DNA of 64,000 nt from Istiophorus platypterus (taxonomy: Eukaryota; Chordata; Actinopteri; Istiophoriformes; Istiophoridae). The notes under the pieces were generated by a model, which saw nothing but the letters and a program-made list of their open reading frames with translations, was not told the origin of the DNA and did not search any database. The DNA is taken from the NCBI GenBank assembly GCA_016859345.1, contig CM029114.1:8367501-8431500 (forward strand). The letters are read 5' to 3'. A program made the translations under genes and the position numbers. Numbering within the stretch: the first letter of the stretch is position 1; every line of letters starts with the position of its first letter. Below are positions 12,309 to 26,090 of the stretch, piece after piece.

Positions 12309-13779
12309 CACTTTTTTGACACTTCATAGATCCATGCCCCTGAGAACCCCTGATGATTTTTTTCAATTTTTTGTAAACTATATACGAATAGTTCATCAAC
12401 AACACAATTGATCGAGAAAATTAAAGGTTTAACTGATAACGAGAATCAGTAGTTTCCAGCCTAGCCACATATACATTTCAAAGCGGACGTTGGATATATT
12501 TGTTTTTCTGACAGGCTGCCGTAAAAAACGTTACTTGTGTAATACAAAAAGTCATCCGATGATGCTACCTTGATGTATTTGTCCCCATATCTGAAGCAGA
12601 CTGCAGACTGCTTGCATGTGTCAATGATAGAAACACAGCTGATTTTGTCCTCCCAGCTTAAAACCCTTCTCCCTGTCCTAAAGTGAGGACCACACCACAG
12701 TACACTACTGGAGGTTGGATTCCACTGCCCTTGGGCTCCAAATAACACAGAGGGGAGGAAGGCATCTGCCATTGGCTATTCTGAGAAGCAGTCCCATTCC
12801 AGGGAGCACACAGATCCAGTCAGCTAGCTACCCAGCACCCAGATCAGCCAAACAGTTCTATTTACCACCGATTCAAATAGGGATTCATTACTATGGCAAC
12901 AAAAAGGCAAGCATAGTTTCCTTGAAAATTATAATCTGCTTGGAATGAAGCCCATCTGCTGAGGCCTTTTCTGATATATTTTGTGAAAATAGCATTGATT
13001 TACAAATACTGTGTTCATAATATATTCTTATATCTTTGAATGTATTTTTCATTTCATGTGCTGCACATATATCTTTTTAGATATTTGTCAATATTCAACA
13101 ATGTTATATCAAATTTAATGATGGCGTGGTCTTTGCATTTTGACATTGCACATGATCAGTGAACATAAGCCTGATCTAAATACCACTTGAGGTCAAACTG
13201 GGGGGTGTATAGTGTTATACTGTTTTGGTGCTTTACATACAGGGCATACTGGATAGCGATGTGCTCCCAACTGCCACAGACCTGCCTCTAGGAACTGACA
13301 TTTCCCACGCTGTTAGATAGGAGCTGAGAAACGATATAGTCTCCAATCAGTAACACATCAAAGCTCCTAGAAATTGTATTTTATCTGAAGAAATAAAGCA
13401 AAATAAAACCTCTCAAACACAATCTGTCACTCATAAAAACAACAATTTTATCCTTCAAGTTTAGTAATTCATCTTGGTTGTGCCTGATGGCCCACACATT
13501 TTGATACATAATTCAGCACTGTTGGACACATTTGATTGTCTTGATTCTGAATAAGCCACCTTGGTAATTAGTTGTTGAAGTTCAATTGCATTTAATTGCT
13601 TTGTTGGTGTGGTGTAAACCCTATTGCTTATAGTTTAACTCCTGCACCAAAACTACTGAGGTTTTTCTCCTAAAAATTAAGCCATTGTTTGATGAAGTTA
13701 AACCATTGGTTGGCTGGCTTAGTGTTCGAGTTTCCTCACTGGCTGTTGCTTTCAAAATGAATTTGCACAGTTTCAATTA

Positions 13780-13870
13780 GAGCCAGGTGGACAGTTTTAT
13801 CAGCAGATCGCAGATGTATCATATCGGCGTATATGTTGTCTGATATTTGCTGATCTGCAAAATTTTTTTA
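13780..13870. repeat. Possible transposon fragment with ATCGGCGTATA motif
   Basis: The sequence ATTAGAGCC, then CATATCGGCGTATATGTTG and TGATATTTGCTGATCTGC, resembles the terminal part of an interspersed teleost element whose ends are rich in ATCGG and GATATC phrases. Only a fragment is visible and its limits are uncertain. Confidence 0.35.
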
Positions 13871-15753
13871 AAAAATTAATTTATTTTTTTTACAGAACAC
13901 AACTTAGAAAAGGATGCTTTGGGTAGGTTAGATAAGGTGTCATTCCAAAGTTTGTCCAGCAGAGCGTGCTCTGACTTCATTGTTTACAATACTCTTAACC
14001 AGTGTCTGCATCACATTGGGCAGGGTACGCAGCTCAGTACACTGTAAAATTGGCATTGGCACTAAAGATCCAGTGTCAGTCAGCTTCTGTTACGACTAGT
14101 GCCTTTGTTGCTAGATTTACCGACTTTTCAGGCCCCCTTTCGAGACCCCCCCCCCCCCCCAAAAAAAAAAGCACTGATCAAGTGACACAAATCAAGTGGC
14201 TTTTTAGACACACCTTAGCTCACTTTCTATATGGGGAGTTGCTAGTATTGCATCTATTTACGCATCTTGTTCTATTGACCACATGGCAACTGAGCCTCTA
14301 ACTTTCTCTCTGAGTGATCTTTTTTTTTTAAAACAAGTAAACATTGCCAAAATCACAACACAGCTCTTTTCAACTTATGTCTACAGTGATTTTGACAGAC
14401 AACGTAGCGGTTATAAAAGCAGGATTTTAGCAGTGCAGAGCAGCAGGTTGAAAATGGCTTGGAAGTGACTGCTAAGTAATATGAAATATGTAGGGCAGCG
14501 TTTCAGTTACTATTTCACAATTGTTCCATTGTCTGACAACAGAAATAGAAAACATGTAAATGAGAACAGCTTTATTGGGAATTTGGTTGTGTTAAATTGC
14601 TGTATATGTGGGCACAGAGAGTAGGAGAGAGGGAAACAGATAAAGCTGAAACTGGCTGACACTGGGCAGATAGTCTTTTTAGGTTTCACATTGAAATGCC
14701 TACATAACTCTTTTTGTTAAAACTCCTCTACATAATAGGGTAACGCCGAAGTTTTGTCAAAGTTCTGACATGGATATTCTGTACTTAGCAGTTGTCTTTC
14801 CAGTTGATTGATGTAATAAGGGTGACTGTATTTCTTGTACCAACAGTCATCAATTAAATATTGATGCAATTCTGTCCTCACATTTAGACCCTCCATGGGA
14901 CTTCATTATGATCTGCCTCTAGAGATGCGAGCCAGGTCTGTGCCTTTCTTAGTGTCCTTCTCATTATAATCTGGTCATAGGTGAAGATAGCCTGTGACGG
15001 AATAGCAGGCTAGCTGTAACTGACGCGACCGTCTGCATAGTTTGTCTAATCTGTGTATGAACCCTGTAGTCTGAGTCACAGTGTGGGGTCTCCACTTTTG
15101 ATGTGCTGCAGTGCTCTCTGGATATTTGCTGTAGGCCTGTTTTGATTGTGGCTTTACTCTGTTGAAACACCTTGTAGACCCCAAAGCTCTTCATAGTGAC
15201 TATTTGTAAAGAAAAAAATCTTGAGCTTGCCACCTGCTTTGTATGTACCTGCACATGATGTAGTATCAAGTGCCTCTGTGTTACTTTAATGAGAACAGGA
15301 AGGTTTTGTAGGTGAGTGTATGTATGTGCATACCATAGCTGGTGTTACAGAAGTCTGTTGTTCAGAGGTTAAGCAGAAAAAAAACAACTTGCTCAGCAAC
15401 AAGAGGCTTTCACCCTCTGAAGAATCCAAGGTCTCCAAAATGGTGAGATGAAAAGAAAGCTTTTGAAAAGAGGCTTATGGATAGTAAAGAATGTAAAAAA
15501 TGAATGTAATTTACGACAACTTTGTTCTGATGCAGGGCAGTTCTGCTGCTGCTAAAGCTAAAGCTCATCAGGGCAACTCGACAAGGAGGCCCAGTTACGG
15601 GCAAATGCTTAGTTTTGGTTTATAGAAAGCTATTTCTTAGTGTAAATTTTAAAATTAATCAGAATAATGTGTGGAAACATCTTCTGCCGGTGCCTTGATT
15701 TAACTTGTTGATCTGCCACACATCTTCTATAAAGGCAGACCTCAGTACTATTG

Positions 15754-15754
15754 G

Positions 15755-15836
<82 letters not shown>

Positions 15837-15850
15837 ATATATATATTTAA

Positions 15851-15934
<84 letters not shown>

Positions 15935-16158
15935 GTGTATATGCATATGTATATGTATATATGTATATATATATATGTATGTATATACATATATATGTAT
16001 ATATGTATATATATATATATACACATATGTATATGTGTGTATATATATATACACATATGTATATGTGTGTATATATATATATACATATACATATACATAT
16101 GTATATATATACACATATGTATATGTATATATATATATATATATATACACAAACACAC
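15754..16158. repeat. Large compound TG/TA microsatellite with palindromic subrepeats
   Basis: About 400 bp made only of alternating pyrimidine-purine steps (TG, TA, and CA near the end) with few interruptions. Between about 16018 and 16140 a 30-bp unit with core ACACATATGTATATGTGTGT repeats. Each unit is nearly its own reverse complement, so hairpins or cruciforms are possible. The long Tyr-Ile and Thr-His open frames on both strands are artefacts of the repeat. Confidence 0.97.
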
Positions 16159-17580
16159 AGTAATCATTGAACTTTGGAAATAATGAAAAATAACTTTTCA
16201 TAAGCTAAGCTTGTACCTTGATTTCAGCTTTGTGAAGGTACATTTTTCAGCTAAGACTTTGGGTATTAAATGGTTTATTTATCTCTAAAATAGAGCAGCA
16301 ATGATTAATGGATATTATCTAAAGAGGTTATAAAAAAAATGAAAACACCCAAATTTTGTCTTGTTCCAGCTTCTTCAGTGTGATTTCTCTCTGTTTTTAG
16401 TCATCAAACCATAAAAGAACAATTCATTCTTCTGTTTATCTGAGAAGTTCAAAATAGTAAAATTTGTTATTTGTTATTTGTTCTTATGGACAGGGACAAT
16501 ATGTATGTCATGAGCCCCCAGAATTATGATGAAAATGATGAATGTGTAACAAAATTGAACATAATGTCCTCCCAGAGATATACAGTAACTCCTCTTGTGG
16601 CTTTCAATGGCCAAATGATCCTATTCTGTCTTGGTGACCTGATTCATCATCTGACATTGATTAGCAGCATGTACAGTGTGAGAGATGATGGATGACTGTC
16701 AGATTTTAACCATGTCATCCATATTTATAATTTGCACACTTTATAGATGACCTTGTCTGTAGTGTGCTGTACATCTAGGTCTGACAACTAAGTCTGTTTT
16801 CAGACCAAAAATAGCACTCTGGGGGGAGGGGCACAAAAGGTTGCATTGCTGCAGGTATCAGTGAGAAAATGGTATCCAGGGGGTTTAGTTTGAGGACTAT
16901 AATGCTAATGCTATCCCCAAACACTGCACAGTGATTTATAATAATATAAGGCAGGATTTTGCAACTCTGGAAAGTTATTGCTGCAGCAGTCAATTGATCT
17001 TGGGGGTCCCTGGGGTTAACAGTAAAATTAACTTGTTAAATGTGAGAGTAATCCTGCAGGAGAACATGGTTGCACATATTTCATCATTGCTAAATGAATG
17101 GCGACATGATTTGGTTTTTCACCAGTTGACCCAGCATTTGTTTCCTGTTTCAAGACCATCATTAAAACGAATGAGTAAGTTGCATTGGTGCTATTTATCT
17201 CAGGATTCTTACTTTTCTTTTAACTGTCTGCCTACATCACCAGAAGCCTCAAAATGGTTGCTTAACCTTGTTTAATTAAATTAGTCTTCTTGTACCCTTC
17301 TGACACACCAAGGCACTGTTGCTGTGAGGAGGTGGATGTATTCAGTGTAAATGGGCTCCTACTGATGTAAATGTGGTGACTCAGAAGACTATTAATAGTA
17401 TCTTGACCATCTCGTGTAAGTCTCTGTGCTGAAATATCGTATAGTATGTCCGAACTACTCCTCTTCACCGTTTTTTTGACAAACACATCCTGAAAATATT
17501 CATGGCTGGGGTATATGTTGGATAAGATCAGGATCTTCTCTCATTCTATAACACTGACTTGAAAGTAAGGCGTCACCTAA

Positions 17581-17900
17581 TAATTGTTTACATTATCAGT
17601 TAATCTGTCATTTTTTTCCTTCAGAGCATTAATCATTGGATCTATAAAACCCCAGGAAACTAAAAAAAATATTTCTCTCAAATTTGGAGAGCATAAGGTG
17701 ATGTTTTCAGATATCTTGTTTTGTCCAATCAACAGTCAAAATCTCAAAGTTACTAATTTTAGTAAAATATAAGACCAAGAGCAGCAAATTTTCACATTAA
17801 AAAGGTGGAATTTCAAATGTTTGACATAAAAGATTAACTGATTTTCAAAATAGTTTCTTAATTATTCTTGATCTTGAATTGACTAATAGTTGCAGCTCTA
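17581..17900. repeat. Nonautonomous hAT-like element, degraded copy
   Basis: The right end reads GACTAATAGTTGCAGCTCTA, matching the terminal sequence of the family seen at 57017-57340. The interior phrase CAGATATCTTGTTTTGTCCA is also typical of that family. The left end near 17581 (TTACATTATCAGTTAATCTG) is divergent. Confidence 0.6.
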
Positions 17901-20514
17901 TGTGGAAGTTTCTTGCTGCAGTAGATGGATTTTTTTTAAGTTGTCTTCATTCCTTACTTCCAACTATATATTTTAATTCAAGAGTTTTATCTGCATCAAT
18001 CCGAAATGACAATGATACATGTTTAAACAGTAATACCGTGTGTCTTTCTGCTCTTTCAAGGAGCTATAGCTCCTCTTGGTCTTAAACAGTGTGAGTGAAA
18101 TGGAAGTTATAGCTTCCTTTCAATTGCCCTCTGTGGGCATAGAACAGGAGGAGGATGGCTGCATGCCAGAGTACTGACTCACTGTTCATAAAACATCAAT
18201 TCTTGCTCTGTCTACCTTATGTCAGTTTCGTAATTCTCTTCCTCTTCCACTACAGTCTTTTCTTTCCCTCATTCATTCTTTCAGTTTTTTTTTTTTTTTT
18301 CGTTAGGAAGAGAGACTCCCGGTCTTATCTCTGAGGAGCAGAGTAAACGCCCTCCATCCTCACAGTGGATGGGGTGCTCATTATCCTGACTAAATTGAGT
18401 CATTCAGTCTCACCACAGAAGACTCCCCATGACCGAGCATTTCTGCTCCAACACAGGCGATGATTGATTTTGGATAGCATAGTAAAAGTATGAATTACTT
18501 ATTTATTAACCACAAATCTATTCAGATTTTTTTAAGCGCAGCAGACAAGGTAAGAACACACTGACCTTATCAACATATCTCCAGGACCGCCACACAGTGT
18601 AGCACAGTGGGAGTTTTTTTTTTTCAGTCACATATGCTTGAGTACAGCTTTTTACAGATTTAAAGATTTTCACCTCTGAATGGGAGGGGTTTGCTGGTTC
18701 CAGAAGGGTTTTTTTCCCCCAGATTCTGTGCTCCCATATTGTTAATGTTATTGCAATGCAGAAACACAAGACTGTCCTGGATAATGTAATGATCCTACAG
18801 GTTTATGTTATGGCCACAAGTTTTTATTTAAGCTTTGTTTCTGAGAAATTATGTTTTGTTCATCATTTTTGCACGTCAGACAGATCTAAACACTGAAACC
18901 TAAATACTGCAATGAGTCTTGGCCACTGTTGCTATGGAAAAGAGGCCAGTCAGGGGAATCTGTTTTTCCTGTTAATGTCACTTCTTGAGAGTTTGAAGAA
19001 GAAGGAATGTTACAGATTTTCATCTGTTTTATATGGACTATTTTATAATATATGGTATTATGGAAATAAAGAAACAAGATGACATGCTGCACAGAGCAGA
19101 TAAAATGTGCAAAGTTCAGCCTCAAATTATGTTTCCACATCAGCCATAAATGGATGGCAAACTTGTAACCAACATTCTTATAAAACCCTTGAAATGTTTC
19201 CAAACAACTCTGAACAATATTAACAGTGTTGCTGTAGAAGAAAAGACAGCTTGAAGACATTCTGCTCTTAAAACGTTACTGGCATTTAAAGCCATGGCAC
19301 AACCTGAACCCAATGCAGCAGTATCCAGTTGTCAGCGACCATAATCTTTGAGTTGCTGATGCTGTAGTATGAAGTATTTTCTGGCTCAATTGATCAGGTG
19401 GTTCATTTTGGTGAAACAGAACAATGAGCTAATAAGGCAGTAAATATTCCAAATATATAAGGATGAATTAATCCACAAATCTAGCTAGTGCAGTCCTTTT
19501 TAAGCTGTCCATCTTGGTCCCTCTCAAGAGACTTGATAAGTCACTTTTTCAGAGCTGCCTTGAAAAGCTGTTTGGAATGAATGCATCAATGCTTTTCTGT
19601 TTACAGTATGTTAGAATATTGTATGTAAAAATATATAGTGAATAACAAGTAAAGAAATATGTGAAGGTGGGTAAAAGTGAAAAATACATACAGTTTCACT
19701 CCTGTGACTAGACGCCTTGGTGTTTTCACAGCATGTGGACCTCTGTGACTTGTGCGTGGGAATCATAGCTTTCACAATTTGCTTTCAGACTAACAAAAGG
19801 AACAAACCAGAACTGAAACAATCATGAAAAGTGACAGTGTGCAGTTAAGCCAAATGCAGAAATTGATTTAACCTTTCAGCTGTCTGAAGCAAAGCCTTGG
19901 TGCTGATATAATTTCAGCTGATGGTGATCCGTACAATTTGTAGAAAGCTAATAAACCAAAATCAATTTCTATGAGCCAAAAGATAACTGCTTCAGCACCT
20001 ACACAATGTTACATCAGACACTGACAACATTACAGAGCTGTGAATCCCACCCTCCCGTAAGAAGGCCAAAAGGTTCTTTTACCGTGCAAAGATTTGTGTA
20101 AGCAAATACTAGTTCCTTAGTTGTTAAAGTATTGTACCATACAGAAAATGTTGTCACAAACTTGCTCTCTCCCCTAATCACATTATTCTCTGCAACTTCC
20201 ACATTTGTGGCGCCTTGGGCATATTCTGTGTGAATTTTGTCGAGTACATTGCATGACAGTTAGGAATAGCTTGACAGATATTTGGGTGAGTTGCTGCTAT
20301 TTGAACAAAATCCACTTTACCACACCTGTCTGTGTTGTAGTTTTACAAAATTTGCTAACAGTGACAAATCGAAAGGGTCAATTCATCCAAGTCACACAAA
20401 ATTTTTAATGTTGCCTGGCAATGCAAATAAGTTTGCCATCAAAAAAAACCAAAGAAAAAACCAACAATCTCAACAATCCGGTTCCACTCTAAACTTTTTG
20501 TAGACTATATATTT

Positions 20515-20600
20515 TGTTCAGGGTCATAGGAGCCTCGAACCTGTCCTAGGTCACATCAGGATACAGGCACACTCTGGACAGGTCCCTAGCCCATCACTGT
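20515..20600. repeat. Dispersed repeat tail fragment
   Basis: GGGTCATAGGAGCC, then CAGGCACACTCTGGACAGGT and CCTAGCCCATCACTG, resembles a widespread teleost repeat phrase (sequence around CACCCTGGACAGGTCGCCAG). It is probably the end of an old interspersed element of unknown class. Confidence 0.5.
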
Positions 20601-23450
20601 GAAACTGTTAGATTTAATAAGAAATATCTTGCTGCTCAGGTTGAAAATGATTTTGGCATTTTGCAGGCCTTTGAGCCTGCCTATAATAAACTAATCTGCA
20701 CATGCTGTTTACTCTTAATTATGAACCTTTTGCTAACAGAAATGTGTTTTCTTTTTGTCTCACCTATGTCCTGCCCCCATATCATGGAACATTATGCGAA
20801 CATGCAGGTAAGAAAAAACCCTTTATACTATGTGGCATTTATATTTGTTTCCACATCTTTTTTATAGCATGTTTCTGACTTCCATCATGTCATTTACAAC
20901 AGAAAAACCTGAAATCAATCCCCATGGTTCTGTTCATGGCTGCTTGAGAGGTTTTGTCTGCAACAACTCAAATTGCTGTGCTGTTACCTCTAGGGGGCAG
21001 CATGAACTAAAAATTAAATAAACATTGTGGCATTTGAAAGCTTAGTGCCACCCAGGACCTTCCCCATGTCAAAACACTGCTAAGAGGATTTGTCCATTAC
21101 AGCTACAACCCTGTGTATTTAATTTGTCTTGCTTGGATACTGACATTAGGTGCGTTTTAGACAATTTCATGGCTGATGGAGATCCTGCATGTTGTTACTG
21201 CAGTTGTTTCTCCACTGGCAGTGGTCTTGTGGCTCTCTGTGGTCATGCTTTAGTTGTGTTCCCAGTCACCTCTTTTGTAGCTAAAGATTTCATGTCTACA
21301 ACCATTCCCATCTTCATCTCTACTTTTTATCGACATTAGTATTTATAAGCAGTTCATGTGTCCCTCGTACACACATCTGCTGTCTTTCAAGCACCAACTC
21401 TCTCCTTTCGCTTATTTTCCACATACAGACACTCCTTGCTAAGACCTTCAGTAAATGTTCAGGTTGTTATGACGACTATGAGTGCAGCACTCAATACAAA
21501 ATTAAGAGTCTGAAGAAGCTCTAAGCCTGTTACACATCTCCACAGGTTTAATGAAATGGTAAATAAACAAAAAGATTCTTAGGAAATAATTCCCAAAAAG
21601 GTCAGAGCTAAAAGATCAATACCTTTTTTGTTTAAGATTTGGATTGAGAAGCAACTTTTTAAATGAACATTTGAATACACCAATCAGAAAAATTAAAATG
21701 GCAGCCTTCTGTTCAAAAATATTGTTTCATTTAATACATTGGTACCTCTGTTAAAATAAAGTTGTCTAATAGTATTCTTGTGACTAGTCTGAAAAGTACA
21801 GAGGATGAATCCAATTGTATGATTGAAATTATACATGTCATCAAACATATTTTTTCAAAATGTTTACATAAAAAAACAGGTAAACTTCATTAGGTAGCAG
21901 TTCATAAGGTCCTGGTGACTATCGGCCATGCCTTTTATTGGTCTACAATGATCTGCGATCTTAGTTTCCCTTCAGTGGCATAATGTTCTATGATTAATGA
22001 AATGTTGCCTTATTGTTTAGCTCTTAGTAACATAGCCGGTATCTGGAAGTGAAGTTGCTCAGCTATCAGCCTTTGGTGTGCTCGACTTTGATGAGGCCTG
22101 AGTCACCAGACGTAAAGTGGCTGTCAGTATCACAACTGGGCACGGCAGGAAGTGGCACAGGGATAATTGAGGACCTGGTGGAGTGTCAGTGCACCCGTGG
22201 CAGCATTAGGTCAAAAGCTGTATCACTGTTTTTTTCAGTGCCTCTGACTCACTGCAGGCTGTCTGCCTTAGAGAGGCTGTCAGAAGGTTACAGGCCTGCG
22301 CTATTGCACAAATCCAGTCTGTTAACAAGTTTTAGTCCATCGTACTAATTCAAAGAAGAATTAAAACCCCGTTTTATTCTTTATATAATGGCTATATCAT
22401 ATTTGTATAATAATGAACAACATTTTTATCCCTACATTGTTCTTTTGCAAAGGTAAGGGTTAAGTCTTGTCTTTTATAAACAAATGTGCTTGTTTTCTGC
22501 TCAAAAAGAAAATATAATAAATTAGTGCATGTCTGGTAAGAAAGGTAAACTGTGGCTAATTTGTCTTGTGTCAGGGACAATTTAAGTCTTATTTAAGACT
22601 CGTTATATGTGCTTATTTATAGAGATAATCCAAAAATTAATCTTTTTTTTTTTTAACGTTTAGCTGTTGAATATCCAAAGTACAAAACTCAAGATGAATT
22701 GTGTTGCAAATCTTATAATTTGTTTGAGGATATTTGGAGGATATATAGTCTTGAATCAGTTTAACTGGAAGAATTTAATGGACTGCTGAATTTAAATAAA
22801 CCATATGCTTAGTATTGACCTACTTATCAAGAGACAAAGCCATTGCCAGGAACTACTTTATCCCCATCTTTACCTATGTACTAAAGCTTATTTAGCCTTT
22901 ATATTCTAGCCTTGAAAATGCTTGATATGGAATCAGATGTAGCATCCTTTAATAGTCACTGAAACAGCACTGATAATAACACATTTACAGATAACTTTTC
23001 CTGCAACTCCATGAAAGGGTTGACATTTTTCAGTTCTGGAGAGTGTCTACAAGCTTGAAAGGCATAAAACAAGTTGGCAGGCAGCACATCTGCATTCATG
23101 TTGAGGTCACACCAGGCTACGCAGAAAGCATAAACCAGAGCTGTCCCTGTTGATCTTTCATCTTTCTCATTGTACACTAGTGTCCACCGGAAGGAAAAAG
23201 GTAGCTCATTTTCCAGCTTAACAGTATTTATCTCCATGTGTATTCTTATTGCTCAGGACAGCTTTGACCTCACATTGAATTAAAGGATTGTCCATGTAGA
23301 AAAGAGTAAGAATCTCATTTCAGCTTCTTGTATTGATTCTTCTATTCAGTCAACTGCTCGAGTGCATATGTCAGAGTATACACACTTTATCTCAGTGTGA
23401 GGGGAAATTATTTTGCTGCTGAGGGATAATAATGGAGTACCATTTGGAAA

Positions 23451-23453
<3 letters not shown>

Positions 23454-23484
<31 letters not shown>
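23454..23484. repeat. (TG)n microsatellite
   Basis: About fifteen perfect TG units, followed by interrupted GTGAGTGTGAGTG. Confidence 0.95.
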
Positions 23485-23486
<2 letters not shown>

Positions 23487-24770
23487 TGTGAGTGAAAGCT
23501 ATACTTCAATCCCTCCAGTGTTCTCTGGATTGTTATCACCATCTCAGAGTGCTCAGACATTAGACAGGAGGGTTGGCATAATGCGCCAGACCAGATAAAG
23601 TGTGTCACCTGTCATATTTTTATATGGTGGTCTCTGCCAAGACAGCATTCAAATAATGTGATCTGTGTTTGGATTTCCAGGTTAAGCTCATTGTGTATAA
23701 TAAGATATAGTAATGTCTAAGGTTTTAAAGGTTCTGTTTTTTCTTTTGTGAGGTTGTGTTGCTTTTCTTTGTCTTTATATCATCATAAGTTAGATATGTT
23801 TTTCAGGTGTTGTTCAGGCAAAATGAGCAATTTGATGTTGTTTTGCTGACTTTAAAATATTTTGGCATTTTCCCTATTGTCTGAAATTTTGTAAAATGGA
23901 CAGTGAATCCAGAAAACTGTTAATGATTGTAATAATTGGTTGCGGCATCAAGGCATTATGACTTTGAGTTAAAACTTATCCTACAAAAGCCAGTCAGAAT
24001 AAGTGCTCATAGTTTATGACCTTTAGAACATTTTGTCATTTCTCACAAAGTTTACATCATCATGGAAAAACATGATGCCATTCCTGGATTTTCAAATTAG
24101 CAAGAATAAATTATACAAGGTCACAACTTGCAACCCTGCTGCATTTTTTCCCAGTCCCTCAATAGTTCAGCTCTGTTTGTTTTGCATGGCCAGGAATTGA
24201 ATATTTACTCTGATGTAGTTCCCCAGCAGAATGTGGATTTTGATTAGAAATTCATGGCCTCCTTAAGGCAGTATAACAAAGCAATCAATATGCTCTCTTC
24301 TGATGAGGATGGGGGGGCATGTTGTAGGGATTAATTTATTAATACAAAATGGAAAATCAATGATATCCTTCTCACATAAATGCATACAAACAAAAAGATG
24401 CACACATACAGTAATCCAGAGCAGCTGTATCTGAGCTTGTTTTTATCTCAGCGGCAGTGTGTCAGTACTCTGTTATATTACTGTGATGGATGACAATGAA
24501 AGGAATTCCATGGCTACATTAGATTTTCCAGATACATCTCCTAAGTGAGCAGCAACATCTGAAGCCTTTCATTTAAACAGAGCCCTGATGAAATTAGTGT
24601 GGCCTAATTACGCTGCTTGTTACCCCTCCCACTTGTTTACTGTTAGTCCAGTGGAAAAACACAACCAATGTTGTGCACAGACTTCAAGTTTAGTCAAATT
24701 AAAGTTACTCCTTCCCCTCTAATGGAACATACTGTATCATAATGTAATGAATGACTACTCTTGGTAAAAC

Positions 24771-24771
<1 letters not shown>

Positions 24772-24801
<30 letters not shown>
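24772..24801. repeat. (TG)(TA)n microsatellite
   Basis: A short GTGTGT run passes into about twelve TA units. Confidence 0.95.
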
Positions 24802-26019
24802 GCTCTCAGACAATCGAGGTCTGTTGTTGGTTTTTAGAATGTCTTTCCTGCAGCATTTGCTAAGCCAATCTTTAAAAAAAAAAAAAACCAACACACAAAA
24901 CAAATCAGTTACCTTTTATTGGATCAGTCAAGTTTAATGATGATAAAGAGACCTCCTCGACTTTGCTTGACACTGATGGGTCTCAACTACAGTACCTGCT
25001 ATCCGCATAATGCACCTGAATCCCTGGCTGATCTAATGTTGGTGGATGACGCATTGTTCTTAACAAGGAAGGAGAATGTGTGGAATAAAAAAAAGACTCA
25101 CTGGTCCTACTGCATTAGTATTGATCCTTTTTTTAAAAAGCCCCTTCTGAGTCAGTCAGTGTTATCAGAGTGTGATGCTAAATTGGTGGAGTTCTCATTC
25201 AAAGTTGCCCTGTGGAGTTTCTTTGAGTTTAAAAAAACAAACAAACAAACAAACAAAAAGCTATGTTTAAGGGTTTCTTACCAAAACACACTGTGTGTAG
25301 CCTTGAGGTCTGAAAAAAATGTTGAATCTGCTTCCCTCCACATAACACATTTGCAAACCAAATATATTAGAGATATTTTAAATCCCACAATATTAACATT
25401 CATGTTTACTAGCTAATTCTTGTTCCTTGCCTTTGTTGGCGGAACCCTGAATAGCTAGAACATTGTTATGTAGGGCTACTAGTGGTCAAAACCTAAGCCA
25501 CCCTTACCTTTAAAACTATGACAGTCATCAGCTCTAAAAAGCTGGATTTGGCCATCATCATCTTTACAATTTTGGAAATTACTTTAATCTTAATGACTAA
25601 TGCTGTGAAATAATGTTGAAAATCTATCAAGTTTCCTCTTCCTTTCTGGCAGTGTTTTGTAAATAAAATGACTAAATATTTGGGCTCCCTGAGTCTACAA
25701 AAGTGGTCTCCCACACCATCTGCAATCAGGAATAAACACCTGAGAAAAAGTCCTTGTTTCAGAAACTTCGTTCTGAGCTTTGCAAAATTGGTGTTTGAGA
25801 CAAGGGGTGTAATTTAACCTAGTCATAAATACTGACATGCAGTACACCTGACAGTACATGACATACTGTGTAACCCCAAGAGCAAATCCAACAGTGCCAC
25901 TGGCCTGCAATATCAGCTGTCAGCTCTTGATGTTGGATTTGAAATGGTGTGAACTGCAACTGTGAGGCAGTTATGTAAGGGTGAGATGGTGCAAACAATT
26001 TCCACATATTCCCACATTC

Positions 26020-26090
26020 AAGTGATTCTCAAACTTTTGCTGGCATCCCCCCCCTTTTAGAAGCTGACAAAAGTTGTAGGAAAGTTGCTT
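26020..26090. repeat. Possible hAT-type transposon end
   Basis: AGTGATTCTCAAACTTTTGC followed by a C-rich run (CATCCCCCCCCC) resembles the CAGTGGTTCTCAAA-type terminus of hAT elements. Only one end is evident, and no target duplication or partner end was found. Confidence 0.35.

Noticed and set aside
15659..16201. Long Tyr/Ile/Thr/His open frames on both strands
   Set aside because: They are translations of the TG/TA microsatellite, which lacks stops in several frames.
24919..25416. 165-codon + strand frame
   Set aside because: It does not start with ATG, contains an AAAC simple repeat (Lys/Asn/Thr run), and shows no recognised domain or splice context.
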